This document shows positions 25,456 through 33,043 of a stretch of DNA of 43,979 nucleotides, piece after piece. How positions within the stretch are numbered: the stretch's first letter is position 1; each line of letters begins with the position of its first letter. The translations under genes and the position numbers were made by a program. Source of the DNA: Terriglobia bacterium (lineage in GTDB: Bacteria; Acidobacteriota; Terriglobia; Acidiferrales; UBA7541); the NCBI GenBank assembly GCA_020072765.1, contig JAIQGD010000008.1:1-43979 (forward strand). Direction: 5' to 3'. The notes beneath the pieces were generated by a model. It saw only the letters and a program-made list of their open reading frames with translations, ran no database searches and was not told the origin of the DNA.

Positions 25456-26757
25456 TTACAAATTCAAAATATCGGCGTCGGAGAGGCGCGCGTAATCCAG
25501 GTCGCGCGGGGCGATCGAGCGGCGGCCGTCGTTCGCAGCTCCGCCGGACCCGGCAATATCGACGCGGCGCTCGGCGGCGCGCTGGCGGGCGCGGCGATCG
25601 TGGCTCGCGGCGACGATCGTCGAGGTCCACTCGCCCAGGACGCGCTTGGCCACGCCCGGCAGCGCCTGCTTGGCGCGGCCCGTGAGCAGCGACACGACGG
25701 CGCGCTGATGCGCGGCGTCGAGAGCGCCGGAACGGAACGCCTCGCGCATCTGCTGCGCGAGCTGGCGATTGGATTGCAGCGACGCGTCGAGTTCGCGGTA
25801 GATTTCGCGCACCACGCGCTGGTGCGCGCTGGTGGAAATTCCCTCGGGCAGCAGGCGCTCGACTTGCGTCTCGATGGCCTCGAGCACGCCCTGCACCGCC
25901 GCGGCGTTCGCCGCATGGAAGAACTCCGCCTGCGCAGGGGTGACGCCGCTCACATTCCTCGCGGTGTCATCCCGAGCGTCGCGAGGGATCTCTCTTTCCT
26001 GCGCGGGCTCGGTATCGTGTGCAGCCGAAGAGGGATTTCTCGTCGCTCCGCTCCTCGGAATGACATCTGGCGGGTTGGCGGTCCGCGATTGCGGGTCCGA
26101 AGCGGGCACGGTCCCGCGTGGTCCGCGGGATGCCCCAACGGCGTCAGCCGCGTTCGCCGCGCCGGAGGCTGCAGCAGCGCCGTCGTTGCCTGCCTCCGTG
26201 CTTCCCTGCCTCGCTGCGTTGTTTCCTCTGTGTCTCTGCGCCTCGGTGGCCAACCCATTCATGGCCTGCGCGAGCGATGCGAACGCCTCGGGATCGAGGC
26301 CGGCGACGGCGCGCGCCAGTTCCGCGTGGTCCTCAGGGCGGCGCGAGAAGAACAGCGCGTCCATGCGGTCGAGGTCGGCGAGCAGCGCAGTGGCGGCGCG
26401 CGCCTCGTCCGGCGTGGCGAACGTCTCGCGGTATGCCTCCGCCTCGTCCCACGCGCGGCGCAACTCCGGGTGCGCCTCGAACGCCGCGCGCAGTTGCTCC
26501 GGCTCGGCGGGCACATCACGCGATTCCTCGCCGCTCGTAGGCGCCACTTCATCGCCTTGCTGTAGGGGCACGGCACTGCCGTGCCCGGAATCCGCCTCGG
26601 CGGTCACGTCGGGCGCGGTTCCGCGTGCCTTGCGGGATGCCCCCATGGGCGAAGTTCGCGGAGCGGCACTGGCGAGGCCGAGAATTTCGTCGTCGGTCGC
26701 GTGCCGGCTAGGCGGCGCGGGCGCAGTTTCCGGGGTCGTTTGCAGCGTAGTGGCCAT
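25456..26757 (-). CDS. Scaffold-like phage head protein carrying several in-frame repeats
   Basis: The 433-residue product is highly charged, Ala-rich and largely helical, as scaffolding proteins are. 'TDDEILGLASA' opens it, 'QLRAAFEAHPELRRAWDEAE' and 'EDHAELARAVAGLDPEAFAS' are helical, 'AEFFHAANAAAVQGVLEAIE' and 'RVVREIYRELDASLQSNRQL' form the core, and 'RDLDYARLSDADILNL' ends it. Its position between portal and capsid genes supports the call. At least five stretches come from repeats without breaking the frame: about 26620-26645 and 26109-26135 (GCGGGATGCCCC type, 'GASRKARG' and 'GASRGPRG'), 26566-26586 (family E), about 26222-26252 ('ATEAQRHRG') and 25966-26065 (family B, 'VIPRSGATRNPSS...'). 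GAGG precedes the ATG at 26755-26757. Confidence 0.78.
   Translation of the reverse strand: MATTLQTTPETAPAPPSRHATDDEILGLASAAPRTSPMGASRKARGTAPDVTAEADSGHGSAVPLQQGDEVAPTSGEESRDVPAEPEQLRAAFEAHPELRRAWDEAEAYRETFATPDEARAATALLADLDRMDALFFSRRPEDHAELARAVAGLDPEAFASLAQAMNGLATEAQRHRGNNAARQGSTEAGNDGAAAASGAANAADAVGASRGPRGTVPASDPQSRTANPPDVIPRSGATRNPSSAAHDTEPAQEREIPRDARDDTARNVSGVTPAQAEFFHAANAAAVQGVLEAIETQVERLLPEGISTSAHQRVVREIYRELDASLQSNRQLAQQMREAFRSGALDAAHQRAVVSLLTGRAKQALPGVAKRVLGEWTSTIVAASHDRRARQRAAERRVDIAGSGGAANDGRRSIAPRDLDYARLSDADILNL
25966..26065. repeat. Family B element inside a coding region (copy 7)
   Basis: GTCATCCCGAGCGTCGCGAG ... CTCCTCGGAATGACA lies wholly within the scaffold-like gene and adds about 33 codons in frame. 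Confidence 0.92.
26562..26586. repeat. Family E palindrome inside a coding region
   Basis: GGGCACGGCA-C-TGCCGTGCCC with GTAG before it. The 25-nt stretch is identical to 31672-31696 in the terminase gene. It encodes 'GHGSAVP' here. Confidence 0.92.
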
Positions 26758-26765
26758 GGAGAATC

Positions 26766-26985
26766 CTCGTGAGTGGTCAGTAGTGATTAGTGATTAGTGA
26801 TCGGTGAGCAGTGATTAGTGGCGAGCCTGCCCGTGGAAGCGCGAAGCGCCGAGGAGCGTGACTCGTGAATTGTGATTCGTAACTCGTGCCGAGGTTTTGT
26901 GGCGGCCGGTCCCGCGAAGCGGCACCTGGCATGCTCTTGCTAGGCTTTTCCCTATTCCCTATCCCCTACGACCTACGCCCTCTTC
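26766..26985. repeat. Heptad arrays between portal and scaffold genes
   Basis: Forward GTGAGTG/GTGATTA units (26769-26823) and GTGACTC/GTGATTC units (about 26858-26890). Variant reverse units CCCTATT/CCCTATC/CCCTACG (26949-26985) supply the TAG of the portal gene (stop at 26973). Confidence 0.82.
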
Positions 26986-29492
26986 CCCGCTGGCGACGCG
27001 CTTCCCTGCTGCGCCTGAACCTGCTGCTTGCGCAAATAATCGCGGTGGAACATCGCGTGGGCGCGGACGTTGGCGTAGCCCGCCGGGGCTTCGATCTTGG
27101 CCACCTGGCCGGCATCGGAGGAAAACCAGCGCATGCACGTCTCCAGTTCGACGGCGTGATTGTCCGCGAATTCATCGGGCACGATGCTGGGCAGCATCAG
27201 TTCGATACCGGTGGCATCGTGCCGCTGCGCGATCGGCGCTTCGGCGACCAGTTGCGCGATTTCGCGGTACTGCTTGGTGCGCGATTCCTCGTCGGGGACG
27301 ACGAACTCCTCCAACCCGATCAGCCGCTTCAGCAGTGCCATGTTGTCTGGATGCGCCAGCACGGCCTGAATCTGCGGGTCGGGGCTGCCCAGCAATTGCA
27401 GCAACACGCCGCGCTGCTGCGACCACAGCGTCGGGTACTGCTCGTCGGTCTCGGGATAGCTGAAGAGATTGCCCTTCAAATCCGCCAGGCGAATCCATTT
27501 CGATTCGAACGCGGAGCCCGCCCCCAGCAGCGTCACTTCGACGTCGTGAGGGCGGTTTCGGCGGAAGCAATCGACGGCCAGCAGCATGAGGTCCGCGTGG
27601 AAGAATTTCATGCGCCGCCAGACCAGCCCGATGCGGCCCATGGCCTGGTCGCGCGCCATGGAGTAGCCCGCGGCCGTGTCCGTGTTGGTCATCGAGCCGC
27701 CGAACAGCGCCGGAAACGCGCCGGTGAGGAATTGCGCCACCGGGCCCATAAGGTTCGCGGCGTGTTGCGCGAGGTCGGGCGGGACTTCCGCCGCGGCCGG
27801 CTGAAAAAATCCCGCCGCGAGCGATTGTCCCGGCTTGGCCCGCGCGGGATAGTGCGCGCCGGGCTCGGCGGTCTGATTCTGCAGCGAATCGAAGTCGAGG
27901 ACTTCGCTATCGGCGTAAATCGGCGGGATGCCGTACTCGTAGGTCTCGATCTGTAAGTTCGAAAGCGTATTAAAACGCTCCTGCACGCTGATCAGGACGT
28001 CGCCCAGCCCCGGCCGCCCGCTCGATCCGTCGCCGGGCAGCGCGTGCAGGACGCGCCAGTGGTCATCCATGTTTTCGTTGCGCGCTTCGCAGTAGGCGTC
28101 GCCGGCCAGCGCGACGTAGGCGCCGTCGGGAAACAGTTGCAGCAGCTCGTCGCGCAGCGTTTTATCCTCCAGCGCGAAAAACGCCCAGGGGCGCAGCCAC
28201 GTCCTCTGGAAGGTGATGAGGTTGCTGTTGAAGTCGCCGCCCTCGGTCAGCGGGCCGCCCTGCGATTGCGCCAGCCGCGCCAGGCGCTCGTACTGCTGGC
28301 CGCTGGTGGCCACCGGCGCGCCGATCTTTTCGGCGGCGTGCGGATAGGCCGCGCGCAGCCGCGCCTGGTGCACCTCCATGTTCCATTGCAGGTAGGGATA
28401 CTCGTGCATCTCGCCGGCCCACGGCGGAGTCTTCAGCTCCAGCCCGCCGACGATGGTGATCACTTCCTGGCCGTTGGGCACGCGCAGCCGCGTTTCCGCC
28501 GCGGGAACCGTCACCGTCTCGGCCGCCACGAAGTCTTCTTCCGTCAGCAGCGCGCCGCAGTTGGAGCAGGGGTGAGGCGTGAAGGATGAGGTGTGAGGGG
28601 TGTGGGATGAAGGCTGAGCGTCGTCGGCCGAGGCGTTTTGGTTTTCTCTTCCCCCTCGCCCCTGCTCTTCCGCCCCGCACTCCGGACACACATACGCGTC
28701 GCTTCCAATCCGCACCTCCCGCGCGGCGATTTCGCTTTCGGGATGGAATCCGAAGCGCTGGCCGTCCACCACGAAGCGCACGTACGCGCCCACTTTGCCG
28801 CCGGTCCACAGATTGAACGCCTCGTCCACAATCAAGTTTCCGATGCGGTTGTTGCGCTCGACCAGCGAGGCTACTTCCGTGGCGGCCTTGGCCGCGGCGA
28901 CGTCCTCTTCGGCCTGCGCCGAAGAGGGAAAGAAGCGCACGTGCGGCACATCCTGCGAAAGCACGGAGATCAGCGAAAGCCCGAACGCCTGATAGATGTT
29001 GGTGACGAATTCATAGCGCGGCAGGTCCTCGAGCGACGCGTTGTCGGCGATCTTCTGCTCGAAGGGCAGGTGCCAGTTCTGGTCGCGCTCGTTCCACCAG
29101 AGATATTGCAGGCCGCGCCAGAACTGGTGCGCCTGCTTGATGCGGCGAATCTCCTGCCGGCGCGAAGCCTCCGACTCGGTGGAGAACTGCTGCACCAGCC
29201 GCCGCAGCGCCTCCTGCAGCCGCTCGGGCAACTGCTCGTTGTTCACCCCGTAGGCGCCGGCGTCCGCGCTCGCGGTTTCTGACGCCGGCGTCTGGCTGGA
29301 CTTCTCGCCTGCGTTGTCATCCCGAGCGGAGCGAGGGATCTCTCTTCGCTGTGCGGCCACGCGATCGTGTGCCGCCGAAGAGGGACTCCTCGTCGTGCCG
29401 CTCCTCGGAATGACACCGTGCGCGGGTTGCGCCGGCCCTTCGACGGGCACAATCGCGCCGTCGGCCTTGGGAAACTTCGTCTGAGTAGGCAT
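26973..29492 (-). CDS. Phage portal protein with inserted zinc ribbon
   Basis: The 839-residue product fits large P22-type portals: helical 'HQFWRGLQYLWWNERDQNWH' (122-141), 'YEFVTNIYQAFGLSLISVLS' (160-179), 'PHVRFFPSSAQAEEDV' (183-198), 'EAFNLWTGGKVGAYVRFVVD' (224-243), 'TNTDTAAGYSMARDQAMGRI' and a helical C-terminus. The portal is the dodecameric DNA gate of the capsid. Two CxxC pairs, CPEC (269-272) and CSNC (309-312), make a zinc ribbon whose loop contains a 7-nt-period array (about 28569-28619). Near the N-terminus residues 26-60 are encoded by a family B element (29316-29415). Both insertions keep the frame. It is followed by the scaffold and capsid genes. Confidence 0.88.
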   Translation of the reverse strand: MPTQTKFPKADGAIVPVEGPAQPAHGVIPRSGTTRSPSSAAHDRVAAQRREIPRSARDDNAGEKSSQTPASETASADAGAYGVNNEQLPERLQEALRRLVQQFSTESEASRRQEIRRIKQAHQFWRGLQYLWWNERDQNWHLPFEQKIADNASLEDLPRYEFVTNIYQAFGLSLISVLSQDVPHVRFFPSSAQAEEDVAAAKAATEVASLVERNNRIGNLIVDEAFNLWTGGKVGAYVRFVVDGQRFGFHPESEIAAREVRIGSDAYVCPECGAEEQGRGGRENQNASADDAQPSSHTPHTSSFTPHPCSNCGALLTEEDFVAAETVTVPAAETRLRVPNGQEVITIVGGLELKTPPWAGEMHEYPYLQWNMEVHQARLRAAYPHAAEKIGAPVATSGQQYERLARLAQSQGGPLTEGGDFNSNLITFQRTWLRPWAFFALEDKTLRDELLQLFPDGAYVALAGDAYCEARNENMDDHWRVLHALPGDGSSGRPGLGDVLISVQERFNTLSNLQIETYEYGIPPIYADSEVLDFDSLQNQTAEPGAHYPARAKPGQSLAAGFFQPAAAEVPPDLAQHAANLMGPVAQFLTGAFPALFGGSMTNTDTAAGYSMARDQAMGRIGLVWRRMKFFHADLMLLAVDCFRRNRPHDVEVTLLGAGSAFESKWIRLADLKGNLFSYPETDEQYPTLWSQQRGVLLQLLGSPDPQIQAVLAHPDNMALLKRLIGLEEFVVPDEESRTKQYREIAQLVAEAPIAQRHDATGIELMLPSIVPDEFADNHAVELETCMRWFSSDAGQVAKIEAPAGYANVRAHAMFHRDYLRKQQVQAQQGSASPAGKRA
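28569..28619. repeat. Heptad array inside the portal gene
   Basis: Units TGAGGCG, TGAAGGA, TGAGGTG, TGAGGGG, TGTGGGA, TGAAGGC in 7-nt register. On the coding strand it reads as 'SSHTPHTSSFTPHP' between the two zinc-binding CxxC pairs. Confidence 0.75.
29316..29415. repeat. Family B element inside the portal gene (copy 8)
   Basis: Complete element with both ends (GTCATCCCGAGCGGAGCGAG / CCGCTCCTCGGAATGACA) in the N-terminal coding region, translated as 'VIPRSGTTRSPSSAAHD...REIPRSARDDN'. Confidence 0.93.
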
Positions 29493-29555
29493 TCGTTTCT
29501 CGCTTCGGGGATTTGGCGTGATTCGCTGCGGCCGTTCTGATATTTTGGCCTCACG

Positions 29556-29774
29556 ATGGGACGCCGGAGGGACGAACCGATACGCGCCACGACGCGTCAG
29601 CGCGTCAGCATTGTCCTGTTTGGGCTAATGCTTATGCTGCCCGGATTGCTGGCGTTGGTTCAGGGAAAACTGGAATATCAAGACCACCGGGGCCTGGTTG
29701 TCTTCGCCCCTTTCGGCTTGCTGGTCGGAGTCGTGCTGATTGTTCTCGCCATCCGCGTCGGACGAGCACGCTGA
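29556..29774 (+). CDS. Small two-helix membrane protein
   Basis: The 72-residue frame has a basic N-terminus (MGRRRDEPIRATTRQR), a hydrophobic helix 'VSIVLFGLMLMLPGLLALV' (about 17-36), a charged loop 'QGKLEYQDHRG', and a second helix 'FAPFGLLVGVVLIVLAIRV' (about 51-69), obeying the positive-inside rule. It is divergent from the portal gene (63 nt apart). No ribosome site is obvious and no family recognised. Base composition and the clear two-helix hairpin suggest a real gene of chromosomal type. Confidence 0.55.
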   Translation: MGRRRDEPIRATTRQRVSIVLFGLMLMLPGLLALVQGKLEYQDHRGLVVFAPFGLLVGVVLIVLAIRVGRAR

Positions 29775-29810
29775 CTCATCCGTGGCGCAATGCAAAGCGG
29801 CTACCGCGCA

Positions 29811-29902
29811 TGGCGCCGGGGCCTTTAGCCCGCCAGGTGTTGAGCACGAGGAAGGCCGAGACGTGCCGCGCTGAAGTCCGCGGCGCTACACAAACATCTT
29901 CG
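29811..29902. repeat. Divergent family C element, copy 5
   Basis: GGCGCCGGGGCCTTTAGCCC ... CCGCGCTGAAGTCCGCGG ... CGCTACACAAACATCTT. The middle differs from other C copies, so it is an older or chimeric copy. A variant heptad run (CCCTATC/CCCCTAC, 29988-30020) then leads into the stop of the next gene. Confidence 0.75.
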
Positions 29903-30012
29903 CGCGGCGCGCCAGGCACTCGTCACGAGCCACTTCTTAGCAACGCGGGGCGAAGGGATTGGCGTGCGGCGCGCCGCCGCAACCTACACCCTATCCCCCT
30001 ACCCCCTGCGAC

Positions 30013-30438
30013 CTATCTTTTCCCCAGCTCGTTGTGCAGAAAATTCACCAGGTCGTGATGATCGGAGAAGACGTGCGTCTCGGCGTGCGACGGCAGGCCC
30101 GGGCGCGCTGCGGAGTGCGATGCGGCTCCGGCGCCCCCGCCGTGCGCCTCCGCGGCCGGAAAGCGGTGGACACGCGCCACAAATCCGCGCGCCGCGCGCC
30201 CGGAATGCGACGGCACCATCTCGGCCGCCTCGATTTCGACGCGATGCACCGGACCGTGTCCGGCGCCCACGGGATCGCTCGCGTGAGGGCTGGCAAACCC
30301 GTCGGCCTGGTCGTGCGGCGCGCCGTGCGATCCGTGCTCGGCTTCCAGAGCGTGCAACGCCGCTTCCGCTTCCCGCGCGGCTTCCAGCGCCTCGCCCATC
30401 ACCGGATTGATGTGATAACTCCCGCGAATGAATGGCAT
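30013..30438 (-). CDS. Phage protein with 'MPF..G...INP' N-terminal motif
   Basis: The 141-residue protein begins MPFIRG...INPVMG...EAAR. That matches the first 22 residues of the hydrolase at 6536-7171 at 11 positions (M1, P2, F3, G6, I10, N11, P12, G15, E19, A21, R22). A His/Ala-rich linker follows, then 'PVHRVEIEAAEMVPSHSGRA' and 'RGFVARVHRFPAAEA', then a helical tail 'DHHDLVNFLHNELGKR'. GGAGG stands 6 nt before the ATG at 30436-30438. It sits between the coiled-coil protein gene and the portal gene. The function is unknown. A virion-incorporation tag or shared docking segment is one reading of the motif. Confidence 0.72.
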   Translation of the reverse strand: MPFIRGSYHINPVMGEALEAAREAEAALHALEAEHGSHGAPHDQADGFASPHASDPVGAGHGPVHRVEIEAAEMVPSHSGRAARGFVARVHRFPAAEAHGGGAGAASHSAARPGLPSHAETHVFSDHHDLVNFLHNELGKR

Positions 30439-30451
30439 GGTTTCCTCCAGA

Positions 30452-30534
30452 AGAGAGTGGCTGGTGACGACTGGCGGGAAAAAGCGTAGCCGGGGTTTTC
30501 ACTAGCCACAAGCCGCTAATCACTAGCCACTGTT
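30452..30534. repeat. Paired heptad arrays
   Basis: Forward AGTGGCT/GGTGACG units (30455-30475) and reverse ACTAGCC/ACAAGCC/ACTAATC units (30500-30533). The reverse part encodes the end 'VASD-stop' of the next gene. Confidence 0.82.
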
Positions 30535-31025
30535 TTTCGCGCTGATTCGAATTCCAACATGCGAGTGATCTGTTGCCACGACCGCCGCCGCATCGGCGTG
30601 ATGGCGTCCGGGCGCGGTTTCCGCCGTGCCCCTTCGCCCGTCGCACCGTGAGGGGCTTGCGCGCCGGAGGCGTCGACTTCGATGTCCTCCGCCGCCAGCC
30701 CGCCCTCATTCCGTAGGGGCACAGCGCCGCTGTGCCCGGCCTGTGCGGTGGCGCGACCGTCGGGCGCAGCGCCGACGTTCATGACGTTCGTAGGGGCGCT
30801 GCTTGCTGCGCCCCGGCTCGGGGCAACATCCGGCAAGTCCACCGGAATCGGCGGAATGCCGGCAATGCCGAGAATGGAATTGAGCAGCGCGCGATTCTCG
30901 CCGCGCAGCCGCGCAATCTCCGCGCCCTGCCGGACAATTTCAGCGCCCTGCCGCGCGACTTCCGCTTCCAGCCGGCGCGTGTACCGCGTCGCCGTCATGC
31001 GCAGCCACATCTCACGAATGGTCAT
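30516..31025 (-). CDS. Coiled-coil phage protein with in-frame family E repeats
   Basis: The 169-residue product begins with a helix containing the heptad-like repeat 'AEVARQGAEIVRQGAEIARL' (about 20-39) and 'ENRALLNSILGIAG', a short coiled coil. A low-complexity middle follows. Its DNA holds two family E-type hairpins: 30717-30737 (GGGCACAGC-GCC-GCTGTGCCC) and 30793-30814 (GGGGCGC...GCGCCCC). The basic C-terminus 'RRRSWQQITRMLEFESARK' could bind nucleic acid or another head protein. GAAGGGA precedes the ATG at 31023-31025. The last residues (VASD) and TAG come from the heptad array. It lies directly after the large terminase; the function is unknown. Confidence 0.7.
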   Translation of the reverse strand: MTIREMWLRMTATRYTRRLEAEVARQGAEIVRQGAEIARLRGENRALLNSILGIAGIPPIPVDLPDVAPSRGAASSAPTNVMNVGAAPDGRATAQAGHSGAVPLRNEGGLAAEDIEVDASGAQAPHGATGEGARRKPRPDAITPMRRRSWQQITRMLEFESARKTVASD

Positions 31026-31134
31026 AGTTCCCTTCCGTTTCGCCGCCCAGACACAGAGTCACGGAGAAAGACAGCCATGCTTACCCGGTGCCCCCCGCAG
31101 TTCCCTGTGCCTCCGCGCCTCTGTGGCCGATGCC

Positions 31135-32829
31135 CTACCGCCTGCGGCGGAGGAACGACACGGGATGCGCGCCGCGCGTTTCCTCGACCATCGCCTTGCG
31201 CGCCTGGATGGCGCGAATCGTAGGATCGTCGGACAGTACGCGCGCGGCCAGCCGCTCGGCGAGCGGCCGGTGGTCCGGGGCGTCGCGGCGGACGCCGTAG
31301 CGCGATTTCAACCCGTAGCGCGCGGCGTCGGCGGCGTCGTCACCGTCCATCTTCTCGACGTCCTCGACGCGCGCCGCATCGCGCACCAGGTTGGGCAGCG
31401 TGCGGATCAGCTCGGCGCAATTCTCGGTGAGGAGCCATTCGCCGCCGTCGAGCATTTGATACATCAGCATCCAGCCGCCGATGCGGTCATCGTCGGCGGG
31501 CACCGGACGCGGTAGGCCCGCCGCGGCGAAGACGTCGCCCATCTGCTCGGCGATCGATGCTTCGTCGGTGCGGCGCGCAAACGCGTCGGGCGAAAGATAA
31601 ATCGCGTCGATGCGCTCGCGCGCGCCGCTTGCATTCTCTGCGTTGTCATCCATCGCGCCGGAGTGTGTTCCGTAGGGGCACGGCACTGCCGTGCCCGCGG
31701 CTCTGTCGCCGGTCGCGCTCCGATCCGCCTCGGAGTGACGTGCGCTGTGTACGCTGCGCCGGACAATCTCCCGCGCCAACTCGCGCGGCGGCGTGCGGTG
31801 CGTCACGTATTCGCGATACGTGACGACGGGGTTCGTGGCACAGGCACTCTTGCCTGTGCGCTCTTCGCCCTTGTCCGGGTCACTGATCGCCGCATCGGAC
31901 TGGGTCGCGCAGCCAGGAGTGGCTGCGCCACGCGGCACGGCCGCGTGCCAGTAGACCGCCGCGGGATGCTCGAAGCCCCAGTCCATCGAAATCCAGCGCG
32001 GCCACCACGGCTTCCAGTCGATTTCTTCGGCGCGCGCGACGTGCCGCGTGAAATCAAAGCGGTCGAAATACTGCCCGGCGAAGACTTCCCAGTCGCCGTC
32101 CAGAAACGCGCGCTTCAGATGCGACGGCAGCGCGCGCAGCGTCTTCAGATATTGCTCATCGGCGGCGTAAATCGGATTGTCGGAAACGCGCGCGGGAATG
32201 AAATCGTAGTCGGCGGGGTCGTACGCCGCGGGATCTTCCATGCCGGGCGCGGGCCGCTTGTCGATCCACAGCGACTTCACCCAGGCGTGGCCGATGTTGC
32301 CGGGATTGGTGGCGCCGGCCATCGAGGGAAACGCCCCGGGCACGGGACACCGGTTGCGGCTGGTAAGGAATTGCCACTGGCGCAGGGTAAACAGCGTCAG
32401 CTCATCAATGCCGATGAACAGCAACTCGGCGCCCTGGTACTGATAGACGTCGCTCTCCGACAGGCAGTAGCCGAAGCGCGTCGTCGAGCCGTTCCACCAC
32501 GTCACCAGGTGCTTGGACTCGTGGAAGCTCTGGTACAGCTCGCGCGGAATGTCGCGGCGAAAATAGAGCAGCAGCGATTGCTCGAGTTCGGGAAACGTGC
32601 GGCGCAGCAGCAGCGTGTTCGCGCCGGCGTGCTCGTGCGCCTGCAGGACCGCCTCCATCAGCAGCGCCTTGGATTTGCCCGGGCCCGCCGCCCCGCCGAA
32701 CAGGCGATACTTCGCCGGCGAGGCGTGAAATTGCTGCTGCTTGGCGAACGGCTGGTAGCCCAGCTCGATGCGCCGCGCGCGCGTCTCGTCCTCCGCCCAG
32801 CGCTCGAAGCCCGATCTGATCGTCACCAT
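31135..32829 (-). CDS. terL: Phage terminase large subunit with repeat-derived insertions
   Basis: The 564-residue protein has an N-terminal packaging ATPase: adenine-binding 'YQPFAKQQQFHAS' (25-37), Walker A 'GGAAGPGKSK' (45-54), Walker B 'ELLFIGIDE' (135-143) and coupling motif 'GATNPGN' (172-178). The C-terminal RNase H-like nuclease starts at 'ISMDWGFEHPAA' (Asp283) and ends with 'DGDDAADAARY' (Asp497/498). It cuts and pumps concatemeric DNA into the head through the portal. Two segments of the nuclease domain (residues 298-334 and 361-404) are encoded by palindromic repeats and lie between core beta-strands ('AVYWHA' to 'VVTYREYVTH', and 'VRRS' to 'RIDAIYLSPD'). All ATPase motifs are intact. 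The repeats fall in what should be surface loops, so activity may be retained. Confidence 0.92.
   Translation of the reverse strand: MVTIRSGFERWAEDETRARRIELGYQPFAKQQQFHASPAKYRLFGGAAGPGKSKALLMEAVLQAHEHAGANTLLLRRTFPELEQSLLLYFRRDIPRELYQSFHESKHLVTWWNGSTTRFGYCLSESDVYQYQGAELLFIGIDELTLFTLRQWQFLTSRNRCPVPGAFPSMAGATNPGNIGHAWVKSLWIDKRPAPGMEDPAAYDPADYDFIPARVSDNPIYAADEQYLKTLRALPSHLKRAFLDGDWEVFAGQYFDRFDFTRHVARAEEIDWKPWWPRWISMDWGFEHPAAVYWHAAVPRGAATPGCATQSDAAISDPDKGEERTGKSACATNPVVTYREYVTHRTPPRELAREIVRRSVHSARHSEADRSATGDRAAGTAVPCPYGTHSGAMDDNAENASGARERIDAIYLSPDAFARRTDEASIAEQMGDVFAAAGLPRPVPADDDRIGGWMLMYQMLDGGEWLLTENCAELIRTLPNLVRDAARVEDVEKMDGDDAADAARYGLKSRYGVRRDAPDHRPLAERLAARVLSDDPTIRAIQARKAMVEETRGAHPVSFLRRRR
31618..31749. 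repeat. Repeat-derived insert 2 in terL (family E palindrome)
   Basis: Contains GGGCACGGCA-C-TGCCGTGCCC at 31676-31696. With the preceding GTAG it is identical over 25 nt to 26562-26586. It adds about 44 codons in frame. Confidence 0.85.
31828..31938. repeat. Repeat-derived insert 1 in terL (families F and D)
   Basis: Contains a family F near-palindrome (31838-31859, GCACAGGCA...TGCCTGTGC) and a family D hairpin (31908-31927, CGCAGCCA-GGAG-TGGCTGCG). It adds about 37 codons in frame. Confidence 0.85.
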
Positions 32830-32900
32830 GGGAGTGTGGATAATGCGCGGCGTTGTTGCTGTCGGTCCGCGCCTGCCGAACCGGGCGCCTTCGGTGTACT

Positions 32901-33015
32901 AGTGGCTAGTGATTAGTGGCGAGTGGCTAGAGTAACCACTAGCCGTACCGGTTCGCTCTGGGCCCCGGCAGGGCCCGGGGTTACTCTAGCCACTAGTCAC
33001 TCGCCACTAGCCACT
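32901..33015. repeat. Long inverted repeat made of heptad arrays at the terL/host boundary
   Basis: The 37-nt arm 32901-32937 and the arm 32979-33015 are inverted copies matching at 32 of 37 positions. Both are built from AGTGGCT-type units and both end at the inner GAGTAACC. The 41-nt loop holds a GGGCCCCGGCAGGGCCCGGG hairpin. It lies between the divergent terL and transglutaminase-like genes. Confidence 0.9.
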
Positions 33016-33043
33016 TCCCCAAGGCACATGCGATCATAATTAT

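Noticed and set aside
23840-26797. Long plus-strand frames opposite capsid and scaffold genes
   Set aside because: They start within a family C repeat or spacer and read the reverse of genes with clear virion character.
32830-33043. Phage attachment site or tRNA at the right side of terL
   Set aside because: The inverted repeat there is built from heptad units that recur throughout the window. No tRNA-like sequence or direct repeat pair bounding the island was found.
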